A stretch of 64,000 nt of DNA from Rhyacichthys aspro (GCA_036850595.1 CM072161.1:7089905-7153904); one strand, 5' to 3'. Counted from the first letter of the stretch, positions 1-12,959 are shown. A program made the numbers and translations. The notes: a model not told the origin generated them from the sequence alone.

Positions 1-3000
1 CGAGGCTCCATTAGCATAGGCACAACTCCATACAGTTCACAAAGTAGCGTCATCTGCCCTTCCCTCTGTCTGTCTCACTTCTCCTTCCCCCTTGGTGGTC
101 CTCTACGCCGCAGATGCTGCCTAATTTCCATTCCCGCTTGGTTATGTACATAATTCTGCATATTATACAAGGGTAAGTACGGTAAAATGTCAACGCATTA
201 TGAGTTGTGAAAAGGTATGTGCTACTATGGAGAAACCAGACTGATGAATGTTTTAAGTAAAGCGCCGAGGCAAAATCACCACAGGTGGTAATCACAAGTT
301 CTCAAGTCTTGACAGTTGTAACTCTTTCTATTCTGTACCAAGAATAAAGTCGCATCTCTGTGGATTTGAGTTGGATTTCCTAGTACCAAGCCATGCAGAA
401 TTAACTGACTAGATAGACATACAACCAATCAAAGTGGATTTATGACAACTCAAGAGTATATGCAATATGTTTCCACCTGTAATCCCATTATAAATATGTA
501 GATTGAGTGCCTTTTTTTTATTATATTGCTAATTTATCTTGATCTGGTTGCACCTTTTAAAGTTTGTTTATTTTTTTTGTAATATTCTATATTTAAAATT
601 TGTTCTAAAGTGAGTGTATTTTTTTTTAATGCATGTTCTTTTTAACACTATTTTTGCACTATATGTGAACTGCCGTCACGTGAATTTCCCCATTGTGTTA
701 TCAGTCAAATCGAATCTAATTTTAAGATGAAAATTGTTGCTAAAAAACATAGTGGAGATAAATCCTTAAAAATCTCTAAAACATGAGACATTCTTTCAAG
801 GAAGACCATCATAATGCAGCGACAGATTGGAGTTTTAAAGTGTAATTCTGACGACAGGCTTATCCAGCGATGCAGAGGGACGATACCTGATGAGGAGGCT
901 CAACTAGATGGCAGCTCAAAAACACGCCAAGATGATCTGACAGTAATTGGGCTCCTAGCTGGACGGCCAAGCCCCCTGCAACGCTATTCACGGACTCGTC
1001 TTGGAACAAACTGACGAGGGTTTTTTAGTTTAATGGAAAAGATGGGAGGACAGATGGAGGGATAAGGTGAAGGACCGTTGGGTGGCGTTGGAGAGGAATA
1101 TGCGCGGAGTCCAATGCTTCATTAAGATTCTGTGGTACACAAACACACCAAGTCTCCTTTGGTTATTTATTCAGACTATGCGGCAATATTGTTTGTGCCA
1201 ATACAGCAAGGTGAATTGAAAATTGAAATGAGACAGATAGTGGGAGTGAGAATGGAGTGAGATCAGATGGGATGAGGTGCAGCGGAGCACAGGTGTGGGA
1301 AGTGACAGATAAGAAGTGTGTGATGTCATCTTTGTGTGACCAATTTGAATAAAGGAGGATTTATTTGACATTCATTTGTACACCTTTGTGGTTTTGCCGT
1401 TGTCTCTTTGTCTCGTGATATGAATTTGTTTACCACTGAATTATTCCAAGTCCTAACCGTTTCCTTCCACTAGCATCATTTCATTATTTTTTTATCATAA
1501 TTGCCTCTGCTGTGAGGAGCAACAGGTCACCCGGCACTGTGACATCAATGGAGAAAAAAACACTGGTCCTTTATTATCTCTTTTGGTACAAGACATAATG
1601 GACATTTATTCATGATTGTTTTTTCATTTTTATTGTGCTTTCATTTTAGTTGTTGAAAAAAATGTTGCCACTGATGGTACATGATTGCATACACAGTGAA
1701 GTCTCCTAGCTTGGATAATCTTCTCACATATTTGTTTATATTATACATTCCCAGAAAATGCATTATAAATATGTTGTTCTGGACAACACAAATACTGAAT
1801 GCAGCTCATGTAGTTGCTCGAACAAGTCTGCAGTTTACCGAGGGAGGTATTTGTACCCACACTTCACTTTTACAGCCTCTCTGATAATGGGCTGCTTTAG
1901 TATTCTGCACCATGTTGGGCTCAAAGTTTACATGACAGTTTTTGTGTCAGGCTGCTTTCGTTCACATTTTGAATGAGGCGGACAGAGAGGCGGCTCATTT
2001 AGTTCCACTAGTGTGTTGTCTTACATCGTGCTGGAAAAGTGTGTATACTAGGTAGAAACTGGAAGTGGAAAGATATAGAATTCCCCCATTGCATGTCCAC
2101 AACAATACAGTTTTTTATTGTAACACATAACTTTTGCACAGAGTTGTCCACAGTTTGAGCAGATTCGTGTATATGTTTAAGAACTCTAGGACTGTGTGGT
2201 AGTGTAGAAATACAAAAACAAAAACTGACAACTCCATGTTTCTACTGCCTCCAGTTGTCTTTTCTAGTTTTTGTGCCTAAATAAAAAATCTCTGACAACC
2301 AGCTAGTACCGACATGTACAGTCCAACTCTAAACTGTGCAGAAATAGTTTTTATTTTGCAATACCAATGAAAATACATGAGTCTGTGTGAGTGTTGTAGA
2401 GTCAAAATGCATTTTACCTTGCCCTGAACATAGAGGCCAAGACCAGAACCTACATAGTATTTTAAAAAAAACAATTCATGAGAGTCACTGGTGCAAGATT
2501 AGACTTTAAAATTCTGTAACTGAATCACAAACTGGTCAGCTTTGGATTTTGTTACAACACTTCATAATGAACTATGAATAACAAAGAGAATGCAGGTCTG
2601 TTGATCGTCATGTGACTTGAAATTGGCAGGCTTATTGGGAGTCCTGACCTTCCTCTTTCAAAATAATGGGTTCGTCTTGGCCGCGTGCCACTGGTGTGGG
2701 GGGTTCAAATCCCCGCACATCCTGCTCTCCAACACAGTTTCCCCGGCCAGACGGTGCTGTGCCCACCCTGGTCATCACACATTCTCTTTCTAGCCCACTA
2801 CAAAGTCCCATCCGCGGCCTCACTGCCAGCGCCGGCGCTGCCGCGCTCGCAAAGGTCACAGTTAATGATGTGGCGTCACGCTGCAGCTTTGACAGGAAAC
2901 GCGGGGTCTGGAGGTGAAGCGGTGTTGGTGTCTGTGACTTTGAATTAGTGTGCATTTGTACAACTATAGTTTAAGTGTGTGCAGAGAATGTGAGCAGAGT

Positions 3001-6000
3001 ATCCTTGGTTAGCTCATGGCGGTGGCAGAGGTGGAGTCAAACTTGGGTGAGACAACTGGTGGTTTCCGCTTGGCCGTCACTATGAATAAAGATGTTTGGC
3101 TTCTCTAATGCTCTTTGGACATCTATTAATAATGCATTTTGCCTATTCAGTGATCCGCTATGAATAAATGTACAATTTTACATCTAGTGGGAAACTATGG
3201 CTTAAAAAACTTAAGAAAATACAAAAGCTATTTGGCATTAGTGTTTATTGTTCCAGGGTGCTGCATAGAAAAAGCAAACATTTGCCCAATTTCACATCAA
3301 CATCAAGACATTCTAATACGCCATGTGCCTCAACAGCCTCCTATTTGTACCAGACTGCAATGTGAATGGATTTTTTTAAGTCTTGCTAAGATGAATCAAT
3401 ATGTCTAATCATATTACTTATTATAGTAATCCAAATGACAATATTAACGGACAACTTTTTCTTAGCCTTTATGTGAACCATCTGCCCCAACTTTGAAAAT
3501 TGTGTAAATTACTACCTTACCTCCTCACTCTTCTGACTTTCATAACTGTGTTTCCCTAGGGTTTGGGAGTCTTCTGCAGCCTGGCTTTACACACCTTCAG
3601 ACTGACAGCACCATTAGCACCTGACAGCACAGCTCCCTTAACAACCATCACACAGCCCCTGGTAAAGCAAGTTTAACTCTCTTCTTAAATCTCCTGCTGG
3701 AAATCTCTACACCACGCTGTTTGCAATGCTTCTCACAGTCTCATCTAAATTCACTCCGGTCTGAACGAACCGATTCTGACTAATAAAGACCCGGTTTGTG
3801 AATGTGGAGGTGTACACATTTAAAGGATTTGCATTTTGAAATATTTTGGAATAATTAGCGGGGAAATATGCACATAGATGCACAGCTTTAATGACTCCTT
3901 GGCAGATTTATGGTAAAAAGAGCAAAGGGGAGCTCACTTGACCTCCGTGAAGGGACAAATGACTGCATTAGCACCCATAAATTACACTCAAACACTCCCC
4001 ATCTGCTTCAACGAGGAATTAAAGATGTCTAAAAACACAGAGAAGTACTCATTGTAGACCTCTGCCATTACACACGTTGATCATTCTGGTAAATGTCAAT
4101 ATCTTTTAGCTGGCTTTTTTTTTTTTTGATTTTGGCACAGTTCCTGGGAGTGTTTTTGCAGTGCTTCTATCCATGCTTTGATTAAATGTTCTACACTGAT
4201 ATAAAACTCTTGTCCAGTGTTTCTGGCAGTGAGAGTCTTTTCTACAAAGCATCTGTCTGAAGACCTATTGACCCGAGCCAGATTCTGCAGCCTCAGATAG
4301 ATTATTCATCTGAAATGTCACAAGCTGCTCCCAGAGCTTGAATAAGGATCTAAGTGAGCTTGTGTAAAAGAAATGACAAAAAAGCTAAGTAGACAGTGGC
4401 ACATACTGTATGACTTACAATGCACTAAATGATGTATCACAAATTTGATGAATGAATACAAATACTAGTTAGTTCATTGTAATGTTGCATTTTTGTTGGT
4501 TAATAGTCATATTACCTTTTAAAGCAACATTAAAAGCTTCCAGATTAAGAAGCAGAAAAAATGCAACATAAATGACCTTATATAGATTGTATTACAGAGA
4601 TAATCTAAATTAAAATAAAGTGCTATCATGAGCGTGTTATGTTACATTTTACCACTAGATGCAGTTGTGAGTCCCTGAAAATGAGTAGTTTTTTGCTATC
4701 GGGCTTATTAGGATGTCCTACCGTTCTTGTGACTGGTCAGACACATGATGATCTGTAAACTAATCAAGTAGTTATACTCATAAAACTGGATGAGTTATTT
4801 GTGTTAGTGTCATTAAAACTAACTAATCTCGTGTTACTTTCAGAAATACCAAAACTACTGCTAATCCTGTTCATTTTCTATGTAAAAAGCTACCATCTTT
4901 CAGTCCTATATTGCTACGCTCGTTTTAATAATGCCAAAATCCGGCATCATTTTCAGTTGCACAACTCTTCGTAGAAACTGTCGATAGAGAAAGTGTGATA
5001 GAGAAGGAAGAGCGACGGGGAACGACGCTGAGAAGTAATAGATAAACTTGCCAAGCCCCAGCAGTCCACTATCGCACTGTGTTTGAGTGAATTGTCCATT
5101 ATTTCCCAAATTGGTTATCGGGCCACATTGATTTTTCCATTGAGCCTCCCTGTGAGCACCCCTTTCGACCCACACAAGCTGTCCGCCCACTGCCTTGCTA
5201 TCGAGCTTCTCGCCTGGATACCCACGCTTTGACCGCTAGCCCCCCCACTGATGAATCAGCACATAATGGCCGCCCAAATACATCTCTATTATGGCTCAAA
5301 ATATATATATGGGGTGTCAATTCACGCGACAAAGGAGCTTTTCTATAAGCTGCGTAGACTTTTTGTAAGGGAAACACAAGAATTGATTGGCGTAGCAGGT
5401 GAAAACTTAGATATCAGCTTTCAGTGTCTGCATGTGACCAGATCTATATCTTAAAACAGAAAGCAGCTATGTGCTTAAAGGCGATAGATGACTGATTAGG
5501 ACAACTATTAGCTGCCCACCCAATACTCATTTCCACCGGCTGAATGTGTCGATGTGAGCTAAAGATTGCAGGTTTGTAGGAGAGATCTGGGGAAAGATGA
5601 CTACAGAATATGAAGACTGATACACAGGAGGCACGTCTGTCTATCAGTCTGCACCACATTCCTCACAATAGATTCATTGTTCCCCTCTCGCTTTTGCTGC
5701 TTACTTTCTCATCGGCCGCTATAGATCTGAGGAGCGGGCGGCGTGCTCAATCTACACTCCATTAGTGTTTGTGGATGAGAAAGAGAGAAACAGAAGAGGG
5801 GACCATAAACTTAGCATCATCGATAGTGCTGCCGGCGCTGTGGCGTGACGCAGGGGGCTAGGGTACAAATCTGCCCTGTCCACTTCAAAAGGCAAAGTCT
5901 GCTCCCCTCTGTGACAATACAAGCCAATTACCCGTGCGCACACCCATTTCAGGCAGTACAAAGACAGTGGAGGCGCAGGAGCCCTCGGACCAAGGATTGA

Positions 6001-7560
6001 CCAGCAGTTGATGGATGCATGCTGGGAAGCAGCTGGATGCTTTACAACCAGAGGAAAAAAGATTCAGTAAAGGGAAATATTAACTTAACTAGTATCCATT
6101 ACCAACAACAAGCGTCAGAAAGATTAAATACCACTTAATCTATACACCCCCATCATCACAATGAAAAAGTAAAAATACTAAATGTTTGAAATGGTCTTTT
6201 TTGACGTGTTAAGCATTGCACTGATGGGAATTTACCCCAAATTAACTGTAAAACTAATTTCACCATGCTTTTTTAAGAAACTCAAAAATATCCTAGCCAT
6301 TTAATCAAAGCTTAGATGCTATATGTAAAGGAGTTATGGACAACTGACTTTCAAAACTGACTTTTCCAACCACTGCACAACTCACAAAACGAAAAAAAAT
6401 GCATGGCTGTTTATTGTTTTAGTCATAGCTGGTGCGGAAATAAAAGACAAACTGCAAGAAACAAGAAACAGCAGAATGAAATGAGTCCCTATACGAAGTG
6501 AATGTATTACATGTGACCAAACTCTCTCTGTCCATGTTCCATTTGTATGCAGTGACATGGAGACAAAGCCGGCGGCTCATTACTGTGCCCATCAAGGTGA
6601 TATGTTGACTTATCACTGCCTTATACGCATGCACATACATTCCTGAATGTACCATATGTATACACACAGCCTATAGCGTGCCATTTGAGCCCAGCACAGC
6701 GGGGACATCTCATTACACTGCTTTAACAGCCCGAGCTCTGCTGTGGTAAAGAAAACATTCCTTCCAGAAACCATAAAAACACAAGGAGTTGGCAAATTTC
6801 AACACCGTGAGATGGAGTCTTCTCGCCCTGAGTGATGGAGAGGACGAGAGAAGCCCATTGACAAAAGTTAAAGAGATGTGACAGCGGCGGTCGGTCGTGC
6901 CTGACAGCAGACAGCTTCATTTAAGAGAGTGAGTGGAACACAGCTCGGCTTCAGCAAAATACATTGGATCATACTGTCTTTCTGTCACGTTTCTCTTACA
7001 ACCACTGGATGTACTGTGATCTCAACGTGCTTAAACTGATACTCATATTCTACACACTTAAATAACTTGACAATATCTTAAGACAGCATATTTCCTAATG
7101 GATATATTCTAAGTATTAGTATCAGTATAGAACTGCAACAACTTTTCTTATTTCAGCATAAAAACATAGGTCTACTTATATGGTGAAATATATTTAAATC
7201 TTTTAAGTTATATGTACATAATAAGACTTGAAGTAGATGGTTTAACACAGTCTAACCAATAATTAATGATTATATTTTATTGGATATGGAAATTCAAACA
7301 AATCAAGCAAAGTGGAGAACTGCTAAGTTCTTGGTATTATACAATGCCATCCATGCATTTTTAACATTTAAAAAGTATAGCCATAAGCCTCTCATCATCC
7401 AACAGACCCTTTCAACTTCCCTCTACATCTTCAGCAAAACTCCATATTACCACTTCAAAAGCACCCATTTGTATGTTTTCCAGCAACTTTGAAATAAAAA
7501 GCAAACACCCTGATGCACTGGTTTGTAAAGAAAACAGAAAAACACAGCGGAAGATACACT
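1..7560. other. Intergenic or intronic DNA, no gene recognised
   Basis: This AT-rich stretch has only short reading frames with no family resemblance, and none is flanked by convincing splice sites. If the orphan exon at 7573-7726 (minus strand) is real, this stretch would be its first intron. Two minor items: positions 400-440 loosely resemble a dispersed repeat seen better at 17.2 and 23.5 kb, and positions 2660-2830 carry a GGTTCAAATCC-like tRNA B box in a GC-richer block that may be an old SINE head. Nothing else could be supported. Confidence 0.6.
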
Positions 7561-7572
7561 GCGTGCTCTTAC

Positions 7573-7726
7573 TGTTGAAGCTGGTGAAGTTGCCCCACTC
7601 GAGCAGAGTGCTGTTAAAGGAGGGCAGTGATCCGTTGTAGAAGGGATCAGTGCCGTTGGATGGGCTCCGAATTGTATCTGTGAATAAGTTCATCTGCAGA
7701 AGGGTCTTGAGCAGATAGCGCAGCAT
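7573..7726 (-). CDS. Candidate first coding exon of an unidentified gene (partial)
   Basis: On the minus strand an ATG with A at -3 opens a 51-codon frame that starts MLRYLLKTLLQMNLF. It runs to a strong donor, A|GTAAGAG (GT at 7571-7572), leaving one base of a split codon. The peptide has four N-glycosylation sequons in about 25 residues (NGT, NGS, NST, NFT), as in the extracellular N-terminus of a receptor or secreted protein; no clear hydrophobic signal or membrane segment is seen. The 430 bases upstream look like a 5' UTR with a GA-rich tract. I did not recognise the family. The next exon would lie toward or beyond position 1. It could be a chance ORF, but start context, donor and composition agree with each other. 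Confidence 0.45.
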
Positions 7727-8165
7727 GTTTGCCGCACGGAGGGACCAGCAATGCCCCTAAAGTCAAAAGAGTCTTCTTCAAATCCTTTAATTCGTCACTT
7801 GAATTAGTCCAAATTCAAAATGTCCAAAAATGTCTTAAATGTAATGAAAGTTGGTTAAAATCTCAGTTCAGTGGCAGTTGTCAGCGTGGTCCTTTGGGGC
7901 CCCCTCGCTGTGAGTCCTTCCCAGCATCGGATTGTTCCTTTCTCCTTGTTCCTTTTGTTCTGCGATCACATAACTTCACTCAATGTCTTCTATGGCACAC
8001 AACAGAACCACGCTGTCGCCGGTGTAAAAGAATCCAGCGGTATGGTGATGGTGACCCCCTCGGATTCTCCGCTGCTGCTGCCTCCTCCTCCTCCCCTCTC
8101 CTCTGGCTCCTCCTGTGCCCCTCCCTCTCCTCCCTCTCTCCTGCTCTGTGATGGGGTCCCGAGGG
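7727..8165 (-). promoter_or_regulatory. Probable 5' UTR or promoter-proximal region of the orphan exon
   Basis: Read on the minus strand, this block begins with a long GA/GGAGG purine-rich tract (about 8075-8155), followed by a CAG/GCAGC-rich stretch and an AT-richer leader that runs into the ATG at 7726. Purine-rich leaders of this kind are common in vertebrate neuronal genes, though that is an inference. No TATA box is evident. The pyrimidine-rich plus strand also gives long open frames over 7729-8215, which I treat as compositional artefacts. Confidence 0.35.
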
Positions 8166-8199
8166 GTCCACACCAGAGAGAGAGTGAGCAGGTGCTGTT

Positions 8200-10210
8200 G
8201 GCAATAAATGTTTAATTATTAGATTAATAATCATCCCAAGAGGCTCCAATCCAGGTGATGTGTAAAGTAGACTGAATAGACTTACTGTCCCTGTCTTTAC
8301 TATTAACACACTCCACAGTGGGTTCATGAGAGCTGCTATGCACTAGTCAGTGTGTAAAACAAACAATCACAGGATGAGCTGGGTACCACTGTGCTGTTTG
8401 TTACTGTGGCACAGTGGATTACATAAGTAGTTTGTTTTGCTACAATTTTTCTTTTCTAAATTTGACATTTTCTGTTTAGGATATTTCAGAATTATTAAAA
8501 GTAAAAAATACATATAGCTATTCTTAGAAATGTTTGTTTTTTAACAAATTGCAAAGGTAAGTCCCCAAATCATTATGACAGTTTACATTGACTACAGCAG
8601 AATAGCCTTATAATGATGCAACATACAGTAAATCTGTTTTCATTTTTATGGAAAAGCCATAGTTAATAGAAAAGCCACACCGCTTTTTCAAAGCCCTGCA
8701 TTGGACTGAGCCTCTATTATTCTGTCTATTGTATCCTTGCATAAATATGTGTGCATGTGCATATGGATGAACACAATGTGTCCAAATGCCTTCAATCATG
8801 CTCAAGCATGCTGTATGCTCCATGCATCGTCCACTTATCATCACTGACGTCCATGTGCTTCGGTAGTGCTGTGGTCACATGTGGTGCCTGAGTGTCCTGC
8901 TGACAGCCGCAGTGTGACTCCTATTAACCATGCCCGTCCCCCATGTGGACCCTGTCCTCCTGCTGTATAGCTGGGACAATGGAACCCATCTTGGCAACAA
9001 AGTTGCCGTGACGACCCCCATGCCTTGCCTTATTCCTGAGGTCTTTTCCGGTCCCTCCTTGTTTAAGAGGGTGTTCTATTCATGAGCGTTTGGTGCCAGT
9101 GATGTACCACGCTAATGGGTCTATGGTTTCTGGATGGGCTTCCTACTTTTTGAAACTTTTGTAGCGGTTAGGGGACACTTTTGAAACAAATATTATACAA
9201 ACATGATTATCTACAATTATGCTTGTTGAGCTCATTTTTCCTTAAAGTTAAAAAATTAACAGCACTGGTCGAACACCAGAGTACATCAACAAACCTACTT
9301 TTAGAGACTTGAGGAGGATGTAACAGAGAGAGAAGGTACAGTACACATTAGCTTAATACACAACTCTCAAAAGGACATATTTTAAATGGTGTTCTATTTA
9401 TGAACAGTCAATAGTAATAGTATAGTAATGAACAGTGCCTTACAGCTCTAATGGGTATACGGGCATATGCTGTGTGAGATCGATACAGTCTGACAGCCTG
9501 GGAGAAGTGTGGGAGTCATGTTATCTTGTTCTAGCACTTTCTCAGGGATGTGCTTTAAAGTGGCTCCAAATGGGTGTAGATGTTCAGGCTATGATAGACA
9601 AAGCACATTGTTTAAAATGACATGATTTCAGGTGCACTGTACTCAGAAAGTCTTCCCCACACACACATGCACACACTCACACACACCCTTAATGCCTCAA
9701 TCTATCTCCTCAAGAGCAGCCTCTCCACCTCCGCAGCCAGGTCTGGAGCGGGGTGATTAACAGTCTCAACATCTTTCTCCAAACTCGCCCCACTTTGACT
9801 CAGGGTTCACCGTGTGGGAACATTTGATGGGGATTGTAGAGAAGTGGATTCACTGACAGCCTCATGTTTCACACACAATTGTTTTTCTAACTGACCCAGA
9901 AAACAGAATGGAATTTAAATGAGATGTTGTTTTCAGGAGTTAGCATTTCATTTTGATTTTAGACATAGCAGTAATGAAGATTAGTTACTCATTTACCTCA
10001 AATGAAAATAAAAATAAAAATATTTATATTAGGTTACTTCATACTTCTTTTTCAGATTGGAGGGGACAGGGTATGAGAAATATATTGTTGCAAAGCAGAG
10101 AAACTGGGGCCCCTTCAGACCTGGCTCTAAAGTCCAGAATGATCGGTGTTAATGTGGACAGCCTGAGTGCTGTCTAATAAAAATACTCTGTGTGACACTA
10201 GCTCTGTACC
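8200..10210. other. Non-coding interval
   Basis: No gene is recognised. There is a short CA-rich stretch near 9658-9690, and an inverted pair of RFX-like half sites, GGCAAC (8993-8998) and GTTGCC (9002-9007), separated by three A's and followed by GTGACG. The remainder is AT-rich with scattered short frames. Confidence 0.5.
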
Positions 10211-10214
10211 TAAC

Positions 10215-11105
10215 ACAACACTCAGGCTCAGGCAAAATCACAAGTGAATCATCTTGAGATGGTGGCTCCTTACTTTCCATCTCTGCTCCTCTATCTTATC
10301 TTGCCCATGACAAGTAGACTACTTCCTAAAGACACAGACACTAAACCACCCCCTGCCCCACCACAGCTAGGACTCACCTCACTGTCCTGTGCATCTACCT
10401 CTTGTCTAGTTTCAATAGGACCACCATTATTGCTCACAGTTGGTACAGTCAGTGGACTTCAGCATTGTTTGGGAGAGTGGTGCTGCCTGGATCACTACTT
10501 CCCATTTGGTCCCTATCAACAACCAAATTTCTGTCCTCTTAACTGTGGTGTAAAACTGTTGCATTGGAAAAAAAAGCTTTGGTGTAAGTAAATAAACCGA
10601 AACCCCACATATCAATAATAAAAATCCAAAGTCTTTCATCTTAACTCTGAATGGGGTCTTGGTTTTATCCACAATCATGACATTATCTGGATTGATTTCA
10701 CTGTGAACGATCCCAATCCTGTGCGGTGCCTGTAAAACTTCAACCATCTGAATGATCACAAGACTTATCTCATTTCTGGAAAATGGCTGGTTATTCAGGT
10801 TTCTCTGCTCCAAGAAGTCCCAAAAGCTGCAGTCCAGCAGCTCAAGTGCTACCTAAGTGAACGTGTCAAAATGATCAGCAAAGTTAACAAACAATTTTAT
10901 ATCAAGATCCAGTTCCCTCAATCCCAGCAGCACTTCAACCTCCCTATCTATTTCTGTATCATCACTGCAGTTATTTATTTTAACAGCCACCACTTCTGAT
11001 GTTTCTGTGTTTAGGCATTTGACAACTTTATCAAACTGCCCTTCGCCCAAAATGTCCAACACTGTGGCGTGAACGGCAGAATATAATTTGCTTTGACTTC
11101 CCCAA
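10215..11105 (-). pseudogene. HIPK-family kinase pseudogene, copy A
   Basis: The minus strand encodes a decayed homeodomain-interacting protein kinase-like domain. From about 11062 it reads the glycine loop as GEGQFDKV (last glycine replaced), then the ATP-binding lysine in AVKI. An in-frame TAG follows at 10853-10855, and the same frame resumes through EQRNLNNQPFS to the catalytic loop, where the HRD motif is HSE (Asp lost). It continues NPDNVMIVD and KDFG. Right after DFG the sequence jumps to the part aligning with VWG...FFPMQ of copy B, so the activation segment is deleted. The rest of the C-lobe is replaced by unrelated sequence, but the tail reappears at 10217-10262. No introns are visible, suggesting a retrocopy or single-exon ancestor. 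It is not functional as a kinase. Confidence 0.8.
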
Positions 11106-11216
11106 ATAAAGTCTTAGTGAAAACTAGTAAAAATAGTTTGAACTAAGACATAGCGTCTTAGATCTAAAGCGTACGCTTGTTCCTCAGTATCTTTTCCTGA
11201 CCCATCTGAGCAAACA

Positions 11217-12336
11217 TCAGAACCTGTCTTCAGGCTGGAATTCCTGAGCGCTATTAATACCACAACAATCAGGCTCAGACAAAATCATCTTGAGATGGTA
11301 GCTCACAACATCCATACCTTCATTTGAATAATCTAACACTTGTTTCATTGTTACAAAATTATGTTTAAGCGCATCATTCAGAGATATTCTTTTTGTCCCG
11401 TCCAGAAACAGTAACTGTTTGAAAAGACTCAAAAATGCCTTCCTGTCCTCCAGTCCTATATTCGGGGGTAATTCTAGCCCATTTTTGCCCATATATAAGG
11501 GTAATAATCCATTTCTGGCATTTTCTTTTCCAAAAAATACATTGTGGATGACATTAATTTCCTGTGAGGATTTTGTCCTCTCTAAAATCTGTCCCTGAAC
11601 AGTCCTTGTTAATGAAGTCATCTTCTGGCAGACCCAAAAGATGCACGATTGTTTTAAGACTCTCATATTCACTTGCATTGGAAAAAATGCTCTGGCCTGA
11701 GTAAAGAAAGGCCAGGCAGCACCCCAAACCCCACACAAACCCCACACATTTATTGCCTCACTGATTTCAAGGCCCTAAATCACCTCAGGAGTAGGATGTC
11801 CCAGGGCCTGGCCTGTCATACCTAACTCCAGTTCATGGCCCATATTGCAAGACCCAGAGTCAGTCTTCTTTAATGTGAATGGGCTCTTGGTTTTGTCCAC
11901 AATCATGATGTTATCTGATTTGATATCACTGTGAACAATCCCAATGTTGTGCAACGCCTGCAAAACCTTAACCATCAGGACGTATCTCATTTAGGGACAA
12001 TGGCTTTCTGTAAGAAGTCCCCACAGATGCTGTTCAACAGTTCAAGTGCAACAACTTGAACTGTATCAACGTGTCATATTAGAAAAAAATTTACAAAGCT
12101 GACATAAAATTTCATGTCGGGATCCAGTTCCTTCAATGCCAGTAGCACTTCAACCTCCCTATCTATTTCTGTGTTATCACTGCTTGTATTTATTTTAACA
12201 GCCATATGACTTATGTTTCAGTTTTTAAGCATTTCACGTCATTGCCAAACTGCTGTTTGCCCAAAATTTCCAACACACGTATGTGTGTGTATTGTATGGT
12301 GTGGACGGCAGAATCTCATTTGTTTTGACTTCCCCA
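11217..12336 (-). pseudogene. HIPK-family kinase pseudogene, copy B
   Basis: This is a tandem sister of copy A, offset by about 1233 bp judged from the shared ACGGCAGAAT ... TTTGACTTCCCCA upstream block (11072-11104 versus 12305-12336). The N-lobe (about 12270-12050) is frameshifted and carries a stop. The catalytic loop, 11990-11880, reads HSDIKSDNIM, so the catalytic Asp is kept, but DFG has become DSG. Then come TPEVI, a stop, and GLEISEAINVWG (about 11740). The C-lobe continues in two frames: SNASEYESLKTIVHLLGLPED in one, then after a frameshift near 11600 GLLPLYMGKNGLELPPNIG and NFVTMKQVLDY. The FVTM(x)xLLD(F/Y) motif is typical of HIPKs. It covers more of the C-lobe than copy A. The stops and frameshifts rule out a full-length product. 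Confidence 0.82.
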
Positions 12337-12355
12337 GAGGAAGAAATGCAGGTTG

Positions 12356-12729
12356 ATGTGTAAGTAGACCCCCAGGGGGGTGCACGGTAGCAAAGTGGTT
12401 AGCGCTCCTGCTTCACAGCAAGTGAACAACTCAAACATCATCGGCAACTTTCTGTGAGGAGTCCTACCCGTGTCACTGTGGGTTCTCTCCAGTTACTCCA
12501 GCTTCCTCCCACCGCCCAAAGACATGCATGTGTAGGTCAATTGGCGACTCTAAAGTATCCCTAGAGAATGAATGTGAGAGTGAATGATTGTCTGTTGGTG
12601 TCTGTCTTTAAGTGTCAGCCCTGCGTACAGGGTGTACACCTAAGGCCCAAAGCTGCTGGGATAGACTCCAGCCACCCGCGACCCCCAACCAGACCAAGTG
12701 GTAGAAAATGAATAAATGTGTAAGTAGAC
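12356..12729 (+). mobile_element. tRNA-derived SINE (V-SINE-like) with target-site duplications
   Basis: The body spans about 12370-12715. It starts with a degenerate tRNA-like head (GGTAGCAAAGTGGTTAGCGC, an A-box-like start), continues with the conserved central motif of fish V-SINEs (CTTCCTCCCACCGCCCAAAG, ACATGCATG, AATTGGCGACTCTAAA) and a 3' part including GGGATAGACTCCAGCC, and ends AGAAAATGAATAA. It is flanked by a perfect 14-bp direct repeat, ATGTGTAAGTAGAC (12356-12369 and 12716-12729), the target-site duplication left by LINE-driven retrotransposition. The B box is mutated. It sits just upstream of kinase pseudogene copy B and does not interrupt it. Confidence 0.88.
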
Positions 12730-12959
12730 ACTTTTCCATTCCTGATTTTCAGTGACCACTTGAACTTGGGTCTGTCTGTGTTGATTATCTGCCTGTGTCA
12801 AAAGTTTTAAACAATATGAATGCAAATGCCACCCACTTTGATTTATCTTTTAGCGTCAAATTTCTCACAAGTGAATATGCAGCCAACCGACGGTCGAACT
12901 GTTTCGCAGAATAGTGAAATTATTTTCTTATGCTACTTCTTTAACCCTCTCTTCTGTAG

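Noticed and set aside
2685..2720. tRNA gene suggested by GGGGGGTTCAAATCCCCG
   Set aside because: Only a T-arm-like segment is present; no anticodon or D arm could be folded upstream. At best it is an old SINE fragment.
12375..12440. A functional tRNA gene at the head of the SINE
   Set aside because: Only an A-box-like start remains; the B box is mutated and no acceptor stem pairs. The segment is part of a SINE with a target-site duplication.
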